From: Trichomonas vaginalis G3
Taxonomy: Eukaryota; Parabasalia; Trichomonadida; Trichomonadidae
Direction of reading: 5' to 3'
NCBI RefSeq assembly: GCF_026262505.1
Contig: NC_067205.1
Location: 23,779,585 to 23,843,584, forward strand
Length of the DNA: 64,000 nucleotides
Position 1 is the stretch's first letter; the number at the start of each line of letters is the position of its first letter. A model generated the notes under the pieces. It saw nothing but the letters and a program-made list of their open reading frames with translations. It was not told the origin of the DNA and made no database searches. Position numbers and translations under genes: made by a program. Shown here in pieces: positions 39,529 to 48,328 of the stretch.

Positions 39529-42217
39529 ATGACAGAGGACAATTGTTTCGTTTATGCTTGCATTCAGGCTGGAGTAAATGAAGAAACTATTGACCACATG
39601 AGAGAAGTCATTCGTGTTAGAGACTTTCCTCAAAGTAAAGTACAAGAAATTTCCGATTCAACAGGTATAGCATTTAATGTTACCATTGGTTATTTCAATG
39701 ACTCAAGACATAATGAAATAAAGAGATATATACCAAAAGAATGCGAAACTGTTAGAACTATTGACTTACTTCTTGTTGAAGACCACTACATGCTAAATGA
39801 AAGATTACCAATGACAACATACTTCATTCGAAACTATATAGAAATCTTGAAGGAGTGTGGTGGAATGAACATTGAGAAACAGATGAAGATTTATACAAAG
39901 AGAGAAGATAAATATGTAGTTCGTTATGATAGAACAACACCGCTATGGGATGTTATGAAACATTGTGGGAGTGCAAATATTTCGAACCTATTTCTTATGG
40001 AGAACTTTTCACATATACTACTGACTTATATAAACAGAACCTTGCACCATTTAAAGATTTGACATATGCTCCAAAGTATTGTGTACAACTGAAGAAGAAA
40101 GCAGAGTCAAAAGAAGTAAATAAAGCTAAATGTAAATTCATTCCTGAGCACGTTTTCTTTGCTGACTTTGAGTGTAGCACAGACGGCTTTCATAAAGCTT
40201 TTAACATCTGTTATGACAGTGAAGATGGTTCAGTGAGTGAAAGCATTTGGGGTCAAAACTGTGCAACAGAATTTTTGGAAAGACTTCCTGACAAGAGTTT
40301 AATATATTTCCACAACCTCAGTTATGACATAAACTTCATCTTAAGACACATGACAGAAGTGAAAGGAACTCCCATCATTAAAGGTTCACGAACAATGCAA
40401 ATAACTGGTTTATATAAAGGACGGGCAATTATTATAAAAGACTCTTACAGTGTTATAAATAAGAAGCTTAAACTATTTCCTGCTATGTTTAACTTACAAA
40501 CAGGACCGAAAGAAGTATTTCCATATAACTACTACAGCAGTGTTTTGTTAGCAAATGACAACAGAACTGGTGTCATTTCTGAAGCATGTAAGTTTATCCA
40601 TGATGCAGATACATTCATGAAAAACATAGATTCCATCAAAGGTTGCAGAATAGATGAAAACCACTTCGACTTAGAAAAATAGCACGTTTTACTGCAAACA
40701 AGATGTAAGAATTTTAAGAGAAGTTTTGTAAAGTTCCGCAATGACTTATTGAAAGAGTTTGATTTAAACGTTTATGACTACGTTAGTATTTGTTCTATTG
40801 CTAACAAATTGTTTGAGAACAGAGTATACTTCCCGAATGGAAATCTTTATGACCTCTCAAATAAACCAAGAGAATTTATTTCGAGATGCATTCAAGGTGG
40901 AAGATGTATGTTGTCAGATAACATGAAACAAAAGAGCAAAAAGAAACTCATTGCTGACTTCGACACTGTTTCATTATATCCTTCAGCTATAGCAAGACTT
41001 TATACTTTAGAAGGTATTCCAAAAGTATTGAAGGAAGAAATGTTAAGCACAGAGTATCTCATGAGACATTTATTCGATGATGACCAAAAGGAACCCATTG
41101 GTGAAAAGTTTATGTCTGGCTTCTTTGTTCTCATTAAGATAACAGAGATTGGTATACCCAGACACTTTCATTTAATAGTTTGCGACCCTGAACTAAATCC
41201 AGAACTTAACGTTCCAAGAAGTTCAAACACTTGCTGTCTCATGTATGTTGACCATATAACATTACAAGACCTCATAAAATATCAATGTGTCAAATGTGAA
41301 GTGTTGCAAGGATACTATTACGATGGAAACAGAGATATGAGAATAAGAGATGAAGTAAAGAAGTTGTTTGAGTTAAGGTTAAAGTATAAGAAAGAAGGAA
41401 ACCCCTTACAAGAAATTATAAAACTCATTCTGAACAGCATTTATGGCAAAACTATTCTATCTCCTATTGAGTCAAAAAATAACCATAGTAAATGACAAAG
41501 ATGCTATAAGATATGCTATAAGAAATTACAACCATATAGTGAAGTTCGAAGGTTTGGATGGTTCAGATAAAACTATTTTCAAGCTAACGAAAAGCATTTG
41601 CAGACACTTTAACTTCTGTCCACTTGGTGTTAATATTCTGTCTATGTCAAAACGTATTATGAATGAAGTATTCTGTACTGCAGAGACATGGGACTTCAAA
41701 TCTTTTACCAGGATACCGACAGTATGCACTTATATAATGAAGACATCCCAAAGCTTGCAGCAGAGTTTAAGAAGAGATATGGTCGCGAACTTATAGGAAA
41801 GAACCTTGGTCAATTTCATAGCGACTTTGCAGAAATAACACCTGGAAAACAAGTTTAGCTTATAAAAGTATTTTCTGTGGAAAGAAGACCTACATAGACT
41901 TACTCACTAACGATTTAAATGAAGTTGCATTTCACTGCAGAATGAAAGGCGTGAAGCAAGATGTTATTGCTTTAACCGCTAATGAAATGTTTCCTGAAGC
42001 TATACAATGCTATTACAATGAAGATAAGAACATTCACATACCTGTTGGAACATATGACAAAGACTCTGAGTTCAGTTTAATGAAACTTTACAAAGCACTT
42101 TATGATGGTCAAGAGATTGCATTCGACTTATGTAAGTCATGTCAACCTTGCTTTGCTGAAAAGTTCAACTTTTCAATAACGACTAAAACAAGCTTTATTC
42201 GTAAGTTGAAGTTCTGA
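39529..42217 (+). CDS. Protein-primed DNA polymerase B of inner Maverick (broken)
   Basis: The N-terminal 110 residues begin MTEDNCFVYACIQAGVNEET and include IDLLLVEDHYMLNE, an NC...DH layout like OTU cysteine peptidases. Exonuclease motifs: VFFADFECSTDGFHK and YFHNLSYDINFILRHM. Polymerase motif A IADFDTVSLYPSAIARL, motif B IKLILNSIYGKT, motif C DTDSMHLYNEDIPKL. These define a protein-primed family B polymerase as in other Mavericks. It differs greatly from the outer polymerase and lacks the HNH-like insertion. It follows the 38375 ORF in an operon-like pair. It is broken, with several breaks. Confidence 0.88.
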
Positions 42218-42223
42218 GGTCAT

Positions 42224-42248
42224 GGGCTTCGCCCTTGCCGCTAGCGGC
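42224..42248. repeat. Pair of adjacent GC-rich palindromes
   Basis: GGGC-TTC-GCCC (42224-42234) followed directly by GCCGCTAGCGGC (42237-42248), between the convergent polymerase and vertex-like genes. It might act as a bidirectional terminator here, but the same words occur inside coding regions elsewhere. Confidence 0.5.
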
Positions 42249-42302
42249 TTATTTTTGTCAGCAATGAGGTCATTCGTGATAAAAATAAAGCTAGCGTAGA
42301 TT

Positions 42303-43136
42303 TTACAATACTGCGATGGTAGAGTTTAAGAGTTGTGCTTCAATGTAGAGACAGTCCTTCCCATCTGGAGGCAAGAACACTGGACATTTATGGTCATGAG
42401 TGGAGAACATGTCTATCCAAAACTCACGATTGAAGCCAGTTAATTTATAGTATTTAGGGTTAGGAAGTGGTGAAGTTCTTGTATGACCAATGAACTCATT
42501 TTCAACGCCTTTGGCTATATTAGAGTAAAGTATTGCTTGCTTTCTATCCCAAATGCCAGGTGTTACAATCTTTGAAAATTCATTTTTCCTCGGAAGCATT
42601 GCATCATAATTGAAAACATTCTTAAAATCATCACTTGGTTCGGAGATTTGAAATCTTATACGTAATGGATTTTCTTTCTTTTTAGCGACTTCATTGAATG
42701 GTGAGAATACAATGAATTGACAGTCATGTGTTCCATCTTCATTTTCATTAAATTCATAATGAAAGTCTATAAGTTGTGGCTGACTACCTTCTTCCTTCAG
42801 TTGTGCAAGAAACTCACGTAAAGGCTGTAAAGTTTGTACTTCAATGTTGAACTTTTTCTCGAACATCTCATTAAATGAAATCATACATTGCAACAATGTT
42901 GTATCGTCTTTAAAGTATTTGTATATGTGAATGTTTTGGGCGCTTAAAGACTGTTCGTCATTTTCTATCTCGACTTGAAGTATAAAGTCAACCTTTCTGA
43001 AAGCACGTGTTATATACATAGATGTTATGCCAATGTACTTCTCTTCATTTATGTTCACAATCCAGTCTGTTGGAAACTTAAACGTTACTCTGTTCCCCTT
43101 TATTTTGACGTCAGGGTTTTTCACTACTGAACGCAA
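42303..43136 (-). CDS. Predicted vertex (penton-like) / minor capsid protein
   Basis: 277 residues, whole. Opens MRSVVKNPDVKIKGNRVTFK, then PTDWIVNINEEKYIGITSMY. Predominantly strands: KVDFILQVEIENDEQSLSAQ, LIDFHYEFNENEDGTHDCQF, NPLRIRFQISEPSD. It ends CLYIEAQLLNSTIAVL. Size, beta content and the place next to the major capsid gene suit the single jelly-roll vertex protein of Polintons. I cannot prove the fold by eye. It is oriented opposite to the capsid gene, with two small genes between. Confidence 0.55.
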   Translation of the reverse strand: MRSVVKNPDVKIKGNRVTFKFPTDWIVNINEEKYIGITSMYITRAFRKVDFILQVEIENDEQSLSAQNIHIYKYFKDDTTLLQCMISFNEMFEKKFNIEVQTLQPLREFLAQLKEEGSQPQLIDFHYEFNENEDGTHDCQFIVFSPFNEVAKKKENPLRIRFQISEPSDDFKNVFNYDAMLPRKNEFSKIVTPGIWDRKQAILYSNIAKGVENEFIGHTRTSPLPNPKYYKLTGFNREFWIDMFSTHDHKCPVFLPPDGKDCLYIEAQLLNSTIAVL

Positions 43137-43185
43137 CAGATAAAGGTATTTGTCTATACATTTAGTTTGGATAAAAATAAACCAT

Positions 43186-43440
43186 TTACTCTTTCTTTGC
43201 TTCAGCTTCTTTGCTTTTTGCTTCTTCTCTAGCTTTTTTCGCCAGCAAACGTGGGTTCTTCTGTCTTCCAGCAGCTAATGCAGCTAGTTGTTTTTCACTA
43301 AGTTTTCTCTTTGGTCTCTCTGGCTTTTGTTCTTGTTTTTGTTCCTTCAGTTCGGATAAAATTTGCTCGCGAATTTCTTTCTTCAATGCTTCAACATCTA
43401 TGACCCCTTGGGTCTTGTCCATATGACTTGTCTGAGTCAT
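43186..43440 (-). CDS. Small highly charged basic protein (84 residues)
   Basis: Whole frame MTQTSHMDKTQGVIDVEALK followed by a Lys/Glu/Gln-rich helix and a basic KRKLSEKQLAALAAGRQKNP motif. RKLSEKQLAALAAGR resembles AT-hook-like or SAP-adjacent basic helices found in virus core proteins. It may bind packaged DNA. It precedes the vertex-like gene on the minus strand by about 50 bp and diverges from the gene at 43486. Confidence 0.5.
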   Translation of the reverse strand: MTQTSHMDKTQGVIDVEALKKEIREQILSELKEQKQEQKPERPKRKLSEKQLAALAAGRQKNPRLLAKKAREEAKSKEAEAKKE

Positions 43441-43485
43441 TTGACTGTAGATAAAAAACTAACTTAAAACTTTAACCGATGTAAA

Positions 43486-43919
43486 ATGAGCTTGTCAAAA
43501 TCAGAGCGAGAGTCTATTATATTAAATGACGCAAGAGGAATACAACATCCTTTCTATTACGTAAGTCAGAGTAAAGATGGTAAAATATACGTAAGAAAAA
43601 GAAAGGTACCATTAGCGAATGCAGAGAGCGACAACATTAAGGTGCATGGCAAGGGTGAAGTCCACGAAGCCCATATAAAACCTTCTGTTCAAACTGAAAA
43701 GTCAATAGAACCGAAGAAAAGAAGCCAGATGTACTTTCAATAACGAACCAAGAGCTTATTGCAAAGTTCGTGAATTTCATTGAAAAACAAACCGAGTCAA
43801 AGAACCCTGACCCGCCAGTGAAAGAAGTTGAGACAAAAGAGAATGTACAGTTCATTGAAAATGTCAAGAAACAACTTCCACCACGAATACCAAGAAGAAG
43901 AGTGAGAATAATGAAGTAA
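43486..43919 (+). CDS. Small protein with FYYVSQSKDGKIYVRKRKVPL-like motif, broken
   Basis: Starts MSLSKSERESIILNDARGIQ. The segment FYYVSQSKDGKIYVRKRKV parallels FYVHTMKDGRVQFRKIKQPL in the protein at 46047, so the two share a small domain. The rest is acidic and Pro-rich (ESKNPDPPVKEVETKENVQF), with a basic end PPRIPRRRVRIMK. It lies 27 bp before the capsid gene on the same strand and is probably co-transcribed. It looks broken once. Scaffold or capsid-associated role is a guess. Confidence 0.45.
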
Positions 43920-43946
43920 ATAGATATTTTTATCTGAAGTAAATAC

Positions 43947-45521
43947 ATGCAGAACGAACAGTTAAACGAATTTACTCCAGCAGAGCATATTCATCAGATT
44001 CGCTCATATTTCGATATCATAGACAATGCAGTTCAAATTGGTGACACTAATAGAAAATATTCTGACGCAAAGATTCCATCACAACCTGGAACTGCTAAAG
44101 ATAACACATGGGTAACATTCAATCTCTCACCTCCTGGTGAAAATATGTTGGACCTTTACAATACATTCATTACGTATAAAATGGAAGGTCAATTTATTGT
44201 AGATAAAGAAATTGGTTCAGGTTCCAATAAAACAAACCCACCAGGATTTTGGATTGGTTTCGATGACGCTTTCTATGCAGTTGCTGGATATCAAATCCTT
44301 GCAAATGGTCGTATCGTATATTCTCAAGACAACGCAAGAGAAGAAGCATATATAACTTCAAACTCACAAACTACCGAACAAATAAAGAAAGTAGATGTTT
44401 TTTCAAAGACTCGACATGAAGATGTATGGAGTCATTCGGGAACATGCAGAACAGGACAAATTATTAGTGGTCCAATTACAGCAGGAAAATCATTTGATTT
44501 TAAGCTTCGTTTAAGAATTCCTGTTAGAAGATTCCTTCCATTAGAAGCTATTCGATTTATTCCAGCTTTTGCAGGAAACATTCAGCTTAAAGTAAAGTTC
44601 AGTAGCGACGCCTTACAATGCACATCTATATCTGTAAATGATATCATTGCTTTCAATCCAACTCTTAAAGTTGCATTTGCTTCAGATTCAAATCCACCGA
44701 CAAATAAATTTGTTCCATGGAATGAACCATTCACTATGATAACGAAGGCAGTAGAAGCTAGTGGAACAGTTACTATTACAACTGTAAACCAGCAACTATT
44801 TCGAACAAAGATGGATTTTAATGAATGTTTCATTCATCCAAAGTCATTCTCTTTAGACCCTAACATTTATACAGAACTTGTAGAACATTATACAAACGAG
44901 GCTTTATGTTTTCCTGTTAAAGTTATGGATTGGATTCCTATGGACGGTTCATTCTCAAAGAATACAGATAGTTCAAGTGCAACATTTACAGCAGCTTATA
45001 CGCCTATTAATGTTAAAAGTATTTGGGCACTATTTAGAAAGAAAGACAACTATTATGTTAATTTTGAGAACCCTAAGTTTAAATATCTTCAGCTTTCCAT
45101 GGGAGCTTATGGAAATATGCCTGCAGAACCTGAAAAATCATATGGACCTGTATTTTATGAAATGGTTGCGAACGCTTGCAATACAAACAATGATATGATT
45201 GGATTTAATGAAGATGTTATGAGGTCATTGGTGGATGATGGTAGTGTGGAACATAAATGGGATAGCTATGACAACACACATTTCTTATGTGGTTTTCCAA
45301 CAGAAGTGGACTTTTGCTTCCAGCAAGGTCAAACATCTACTGCTCCAATAACATACAAATTGTCTGTTAAAGGACCTATTGAACTAGCAACTGAAAATGT
45401 ACCAAAGCCACTTATTGGATTTATGAGGGATTGTTGCTTTGCAATACAAGTAAGACAGTCAGGCATACCAATAATAAGACTTGACGACTATAACTTAGCA
45501 ACTGACGACAGTGAGGAATAA
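43947..45521 (+). CDS. Major capsid protein of inner Maverick
   Basis: 524 residues in one open frame, the best preserved virion gene in the window. NTWVTFNLSPPGENMLDLYN and FWIGFDDAFYAVAGYQILAN lead the first jelly-roll. KLRLRIPVRRFLPLEAIRFI with PAFAGNIQLKVKFSS is a hallmark strand pair also present in the third element (LRVPLSS... and WAGKISIELTPS). The second half has ALFRKKDNYYVNFENPKFKY and LSVKGPIELATENVPK. Size and pattern fit the double jelly-roll capsid protein of Polinton-like viruses. It is followed after 30 bp by a small membrane protein. Confidence 0.8.
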   Translation: MQNEQLNEFTPAEHIHQIRSYFDIIDNAVQIGDTNRKYSDAKIPSQPGTAKDNTWVTFNLSPPGENMLDLYNTFITYKMEGQFIVDKEIGSGSNKTNPPGFWIGFDDAFYAVAGYQILANGRIVYSQDNAREEAYITSNSQTTEQIKKVDVFSKTRHEDVWSHSGTCRTGQIISGPITAGKSFDFKLRLRIPVRRFLPLEAIRFIPAFAGNIQLKVKFSSDALQCTSISVNDIIAFNPTLKVAFASDSNPPTNKFVPWNEPFTMITKAVEASGTVTITTVNQQLFRTKMDFNECFIHPKSFSLDPNIYTELVEHYTNEALCFPVKVMDWIPMDGSFSKNTDSSSATFTAAYTPINVKSIWALFRKKDNYYVNFENPKFKYLQLSMGAYGNMPAEPEKSYGPVFYEMVANACNTNNDMIGFNEDVMRSLVDDGSVEHKWDSYDNTHFLCGFPTEVDFCFQQGQTSTAPITYKLSVKGPIELATENVPKPLIGFMRDCCFAIQVRQSGIPIIRLDDYNLATDDSEE

Positions 45522-45551
45522 AGGATGAACGTTTATTTTTAAAGCTTATAA

Positions 45552-45998
45552 ATGAGTTCTTCATCAAGCTCTCGTGAACCTTCACCATCTATGAAACAAA
45601 CTTTACCAAACGATTATGGAGCACCTATTGAATATTTCTTACGAGCTGCACAATGGCAAAGAGCAGTCTCACCAAGGTTAGGTGTTCCACCAGCTCCTGT
45701 CAAAAATAGCATTTGGTCAAGTCCTTATATAAGATATGGTCTCCCACTAGGTTTGCTAGCTACAGCAGGAGCAGTAATGATGTTGAAAAGAAACAAAGCA
45801 AATGTTATAAATAATACTGAAGTAGCTGAATTTGAACAAACTCCGACACCATCGCCAAAACCAACGTCAAAATCAACGCCTTCACAAACAACACCTTCAA
45901 TGACTCCTGTTCAAAAGTCAACTCCAAAACCGACTCCAACATTTAAACCAGAACCTACTCCTCAAATAAATCGTAAAACTCCTGCGTTTCCTTACTGA
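45552..45998 (+). CDS. Small membrane protein with Thr/Pro-rich tail
   Basis: 148 residues, whole. Ser-rich start (MSSSSSSREPSPSMKQTLPN). One hydrophobic segment, YGLPLGLLATAGAVMML, at about residues 58-75, followed by KRNK as a cytoplasmic-type stop. Then a 65-residue TPTPSPKPTSKSTPSQTTPS-like tail, mucin-like and probably extended. It lies directly after the capsid gene and could be a virion membrane or spike component. No homologous family recognised. Confidence 0.6.
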   Translation: MSSSSSSREPSPSMKQTLPNDYGAPIEYFLRAAQWQRAVSPRLGVPPAPVKNSIWSSPYIRYGLPLGLLATAGAVMMLKRNKANVINNTEVAEFEQTPTPSPKPTSKSTPSQTTPSMTPVQKSTPKPTPTFKPEPTPQINRKTPAFPY

Positions 45999-46002
45999 AA
46001 AA

Positions 46003-46046
46003 ATAATGTTAGTTTTATTTTATTTGAACATTTTATTTAGAGTAAA
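46003..46046 (+). promoter_or_regulatory. Shared element promoter/leader
   Basis: AAAAAATAATGTTAGTTTTA, T-rich spacer, then TTTATTTAGAGTAAAATG. It matches the AAATAA-GTTAGTTTT core seen before KilA-N and primase-helicase genes. Confidence 0.5.
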
Positions 46047-46283
46047 ATGACGACTAAAGTCACTGAAGCAATGAAACAAAAATTTTTGGTAGAATACATT
46101 AAATCAGGAGCGGTTCCAGAAGGTTTTTACGTTCATACTATGAAGGATGGTAGAGTTCAGTTTAGAAAGATAAAGCAACCATTAGATAGAGAAGGTATAT
46201 TAAGGAAGATTAAACTTCATGAGGACAACATTGCTGAACTTAAGAAGAAGTTAGAAGAGTTGGAGAAAGGAAGAGAGTTATAA
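46047..46283 (+). CDS. Small 78-residue protein with KDG motif and C-terminal coiled coil
   Basis: Whole frame MTTKVTEAMKQKFLVEYIKS to KLEELEKGREL. Residues 24-45 (EGFYVHTMKDGRVQFRKIKQ) repeat the small domain of the 43486 gene, followed by a coiled coil (EDNIAELKKKLEELEKG). It has its own shared promoter and is followed by a GGTGA cassette 20 bp after the stop. Function unknown. The pairing with a capsid-adjacent paralogue suggests a virion or assembly role. Confidence 0.55.
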   Translation: MTTKVTEAMKQKFLVEYIKSGAVPEGFYVHTMKDGRVQFRKIKQPLDREGILRKIKLHEDNIAELKKKLEELEKGREL

Positions 46284-46299
46284 AGCAATGAATTCAACA

Positions 46300-46362
46300 G
46301 GGTGAAAAAACAGGTGAAAAAAGAGGTGAGATCTCACCACTTCACCTAAATTTATTTTTGTG
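46300..46362 (+). terminator. Downstream cassette, GGTGA type with perfect palindrome
   Basis: GGTGAAAAAACAGGTGAAAA half-sites at 12-bp steps, the palindrome GGTGAGATCTCACC, ACTTCACCTAAA and an AT box TTTATTTTTG. It follows the 46047 gene on the plus strand and is the cleanest example of this cassette. Confidence 0.55.
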
Positions 46363-46447
46363 CTATGTTTTCATACGTGTGAGGGTGGTGATATCATTAA
46401 TTTTTAAGTTTATTTTTAAGTTTATTTTTTATTTTATTTTTATATAA

Positions 46448-46774
46448 ATGACGAAAACTATTGAGATAACAAACTACAACGGTCATGAGTTCAAGAATTT
46501 GTTCTTCGTTCCTCGTGAAAATACATTCTATCAGATACGAGGGAGAAAGGGTAAAGTTAGTTTGAGCGTTTATGAAGGAATGAAGAATGGAAAGTTTATA
46601 CAAGCATATGATACAAACGGTAAGCGTGTTTCATTAGCTTTGTCAAAACTTACTAACATTTATTTTGACAGTGACTTTGACTCTGACGATTGGAGCGACA
46701 GCAGCGATACTGAAGAATATGAACTATTGTGTGAAGCACAGCAATGGGAAGAGTTGCAATACTTTTGTAAGTGA
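46448..46774 (+). CDS. Unknown 108-residue protein
   Basis: Whole frame, MTKTIEITNYNGHEFKNLFF. A small beta-barrel-like first half (RENTFYQIRGRKGKVSLSVY, YDTNGKRVSLALSKL) is followed by a very acidic DSDFDSDDWSDSSDTEEYE tail. The leader is a run of TTTATTTTTAAG repeats ending TATATAAATG. Last gene before the right inverted repeat. A nucleic-acid-mimic or chaperone-type tail is possible, but function is unknown. Confidence 0.5.
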   Translation: MTKTIEITNYNGHEFKNLFFVPRENTFYQIRGRKGKVSLSVYEGMKNGKFIQAYDTNGKRVSLALSKLTNIYFDSDFDSDDWSDSSDTEEYELLCEAQQWEELQYFCK

Positions 46775-46821
46775 GAACGTTTATTTTTTACAGTAGTGAG
46801 GTGAAGTGGTTGGCGGCTTTA

Positions 46822-46956
46822 TAAATATTTAAGGTTAAGTTGGTGTTTGTGTTTGTGTTGTAAAATATACGTTAACGGTTTTGTAAAGTGTCAAATTCAC
46901 AAGTATTGCGTACGGAGGAACGCAGTGCCTCCATACACGACTTAGGGATACTAACT
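46822..46956 (-). repeat. Right terminal inverted repeat of inner Maverick
   Basis: About 135 bp, mirror of 24262-24395. The outermost bases read GATACTAACT, then the target duplication CACGGG. It abuts outer capsid-gene sequence. Confidence 0.9.
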
Positions 46957-47356
46957 CACGGGCGCAATCCATCTGAAGATAACCGGCATCACCTCTTTCG
47001 GTTTCTACTTCTAATTGTTTAAAGCTTTGATTTGATGATTTGTAACCAACGAATAAACGCATGCATTTAAAAGCGGCATCACATGTGAAAGCTTTATTTG
47101 AAACTAGAGTTGCTTTAACTTTGCGTTTAATATATGTGTCACCTAATTGGTTCACATCATGAGCTGGGTTTGTAATTCTTAAATGAGTTTGTTTATCATC
47201 AAAATATGGAGCATCAGAGTCATAGCATGAACTTTCAAGTTCTCTATAATATCTTCTACCGTCATTCTTTGCGAATATTTCATTTATCTTTTCGAATGAA
47301 TGAAATACATTTCCATTAATTGGTTTAGTGTTTGGCACTAAATAGTTAGTCGTCAT
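46957..47356 (-). pseudogene. Major capsid gene of outer Maverick, upstream portion
   Basis: Begins MTTNYLVPNTKPINGNVFHS and continues HLRITNPAHDVNQLGDTYIK and KVKATLVSNKAFTCDAAFKC up to the CACGGG target duplication. The remaining, larger portion of the same gene lies at 23037-24261. The gene was cut by insertion of the inner Maverick. It is divergent from the small gene at 47426 across a 70-bp AT-rich promoter region. Confidence 0.65.
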
Positions 47357-47425
47357 TTATTAATAAATAAAAAATCAAAATTAAAAGATGAAAATGAATT
47401 TTTAATTTTAATGAAATAATCAACT

Positions 47426-47641
47426 ATGGCTGCAGGTATATTTAAGAAACTGTGGGATAGAGTAAAAAGAGGAGCGAGTAAAGTTTGGGAAACATTGAAG
47501 AAGGGAGCAAATTGGATATTTAAGAATAAAGAAGCAATTAGTGACATTGCTGAATCAATAACACCAAAAGCTGCCCCAATAAGAGAAGTTTTAAATAAAG
47601 GAGAAAAAGTTTATCAAAGACTACAACCGATACTAAGATAA
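47426..47641 (+). CDS. Small amphipathic protein MAAGIFKKLWD-type
   Basis: 71 residues, whole. The start MAAGIFKKLWDRVKRGASKV is a basic amphipathic helix rich in Trp/Lys. The end is KVYQRLQPILR. The convergent neighbour at 47666-47902 opens with almost the same helix (MAAGFFKKLWDGIKKVAG). Such peptides resemble membrane-lytic minor virion proteins of adenovirus-like viruses (pVI type). Role in membrane penetration is inferred. Confidence 0.55.
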   Translation: MAAGIFKKLWDRVKRGASKVWETLKKGANWIFKNKEAISDIAESITPKAAPIREVLNKGEKVYQRLQPILR

Positions 47642-47665
47642 AAATAATATTTATTTATTTTTCCA

Positions 47666-47902
47666 CTATCTACCTCCTATTTTATTAAGTATTCCTTCAG
47701 CAATTCCACCAACTGCGTTACCTGCTTGTGCTCCCATCGCCGGATTACCTGCTTTAGTACCTAATACTCCACCTATGATAGTTCCTGCCGTTTTCGCTAC
47801 TGGTGCCAAAAAGTTTGCAACGGGTTTAATAATCTTTTTATGAACCCAACCCGCAACTTTCTTAATTCCATCCCATAATTTTTTAAAGAATCCTGCCGCC
47901 AT
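47666..47902 (-). CDS. Small amphipathic protein with glycine-zipper tail
   Basis: 78 residues, whole. MAAGFFKKLWDGIKKVAGWV amphipathic start, then KPVANFLAPVAKTAGTIIGG and a Gly/Ala-rich membrane-inserting stretch (VLGTKAGNPAMGAQAGNAVG). It is a paralogue of the convergent gene at 47426, with 24 bp between stops. The glycine zipper suggests membrane insertion or oligomeric pore formation. It may act during virion entry. Confidence 0.55.
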   Translation of the reverse strand: MAAGFFKKLWDGIKKVAGWVHKKIIKPVANFLAPVAKTAGTIIGGVLGTKAGNPAMGAQAGNAVGGIAEGILNKIGGR

Positions 47903-47968
47903 TTCTGATTTAATATTAATTAAAAAATATATTTTATCACTTATATTCTAATTTTTATTTAATGATAA

Positions 47969-48328
47969 ATGAAACCGATTTTAAAACTAAATGAAACAGA
48001 GGAAGAAATAAGTGAAAATGTTCAACAAAAAATAAACGTTGTTAAACCAATTACTGAAATAAAATTTTTTTCATCTGTTGAAGAATTTAATGACTATTAT
48101 GCCAATAATAAAAAATTATTTGAAGAATTGACAACGTGTAAATTGAATAAAATGTTTAAAGTTGATGGATTCAAAATTTCAAAAATAAAAGGAGTGGTTA
48201 GTTTGAAATCTATTCCTCAATCAAGAATCACCTCATTAATGAAAATTGATGATTTAACAAAAAGAATAGAAGAGATTGAAGAAAGAATGAATCAAATAAT
48301 TGATTTCATAAATTCAAATAATCATTAG
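47969..48328 (+). CDS. Unknown 119-residue protein, last gene of outer Maverick
   Basis: Whole frame, MKPILKLNETEEEISENVQQ to DFINSNNH. The stop codon abuts the inner edge of the right terminal repeat. Alpha/beta with a C-terminal coiled coil (MKIDDLTKRIEEIEERMNQI). No family recognised. A short acidic/helical protein next to the terminus might be a regulatory or scaffold protein. Confidence 0.5.
   Translation: MKPILKLNETEEEISENVQQKINVVKPITEIKFFSSVEEFNDYYANNKKLFEELTTCKLNKMFKVDGFKISKIKGVVSLKSIPQSRITSLMKIDDLTKRIEEIEERMNQIIDFINSNNH

Larger units (their letters stand above)
24262..46956. mobile_element. Inner Maverick/Polinton nested in the outer capsid gene
   Basis: 22.7 kb, bounded by inverted repeats starting AGTTAGTATCCCTAAGTCG and by a 6-bp target duplication. 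Parts: unknown ORF, small virion-type genes, packaging ATPase, collagen/tail-fibre locus, integrase, unknown ORFs, KilA-N gene, polymerase partner ORF, polymerase B, vertex-like protein, major capsid protein, small membrane protein, accessory ORFs. It must be younger than the outer element. It looks broken, with about ten breaks, mostly in the fibre, polymerase, ATPase and integrase genes. The major capsid gene and many smaller genes look whole. Confidence 0.93.
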
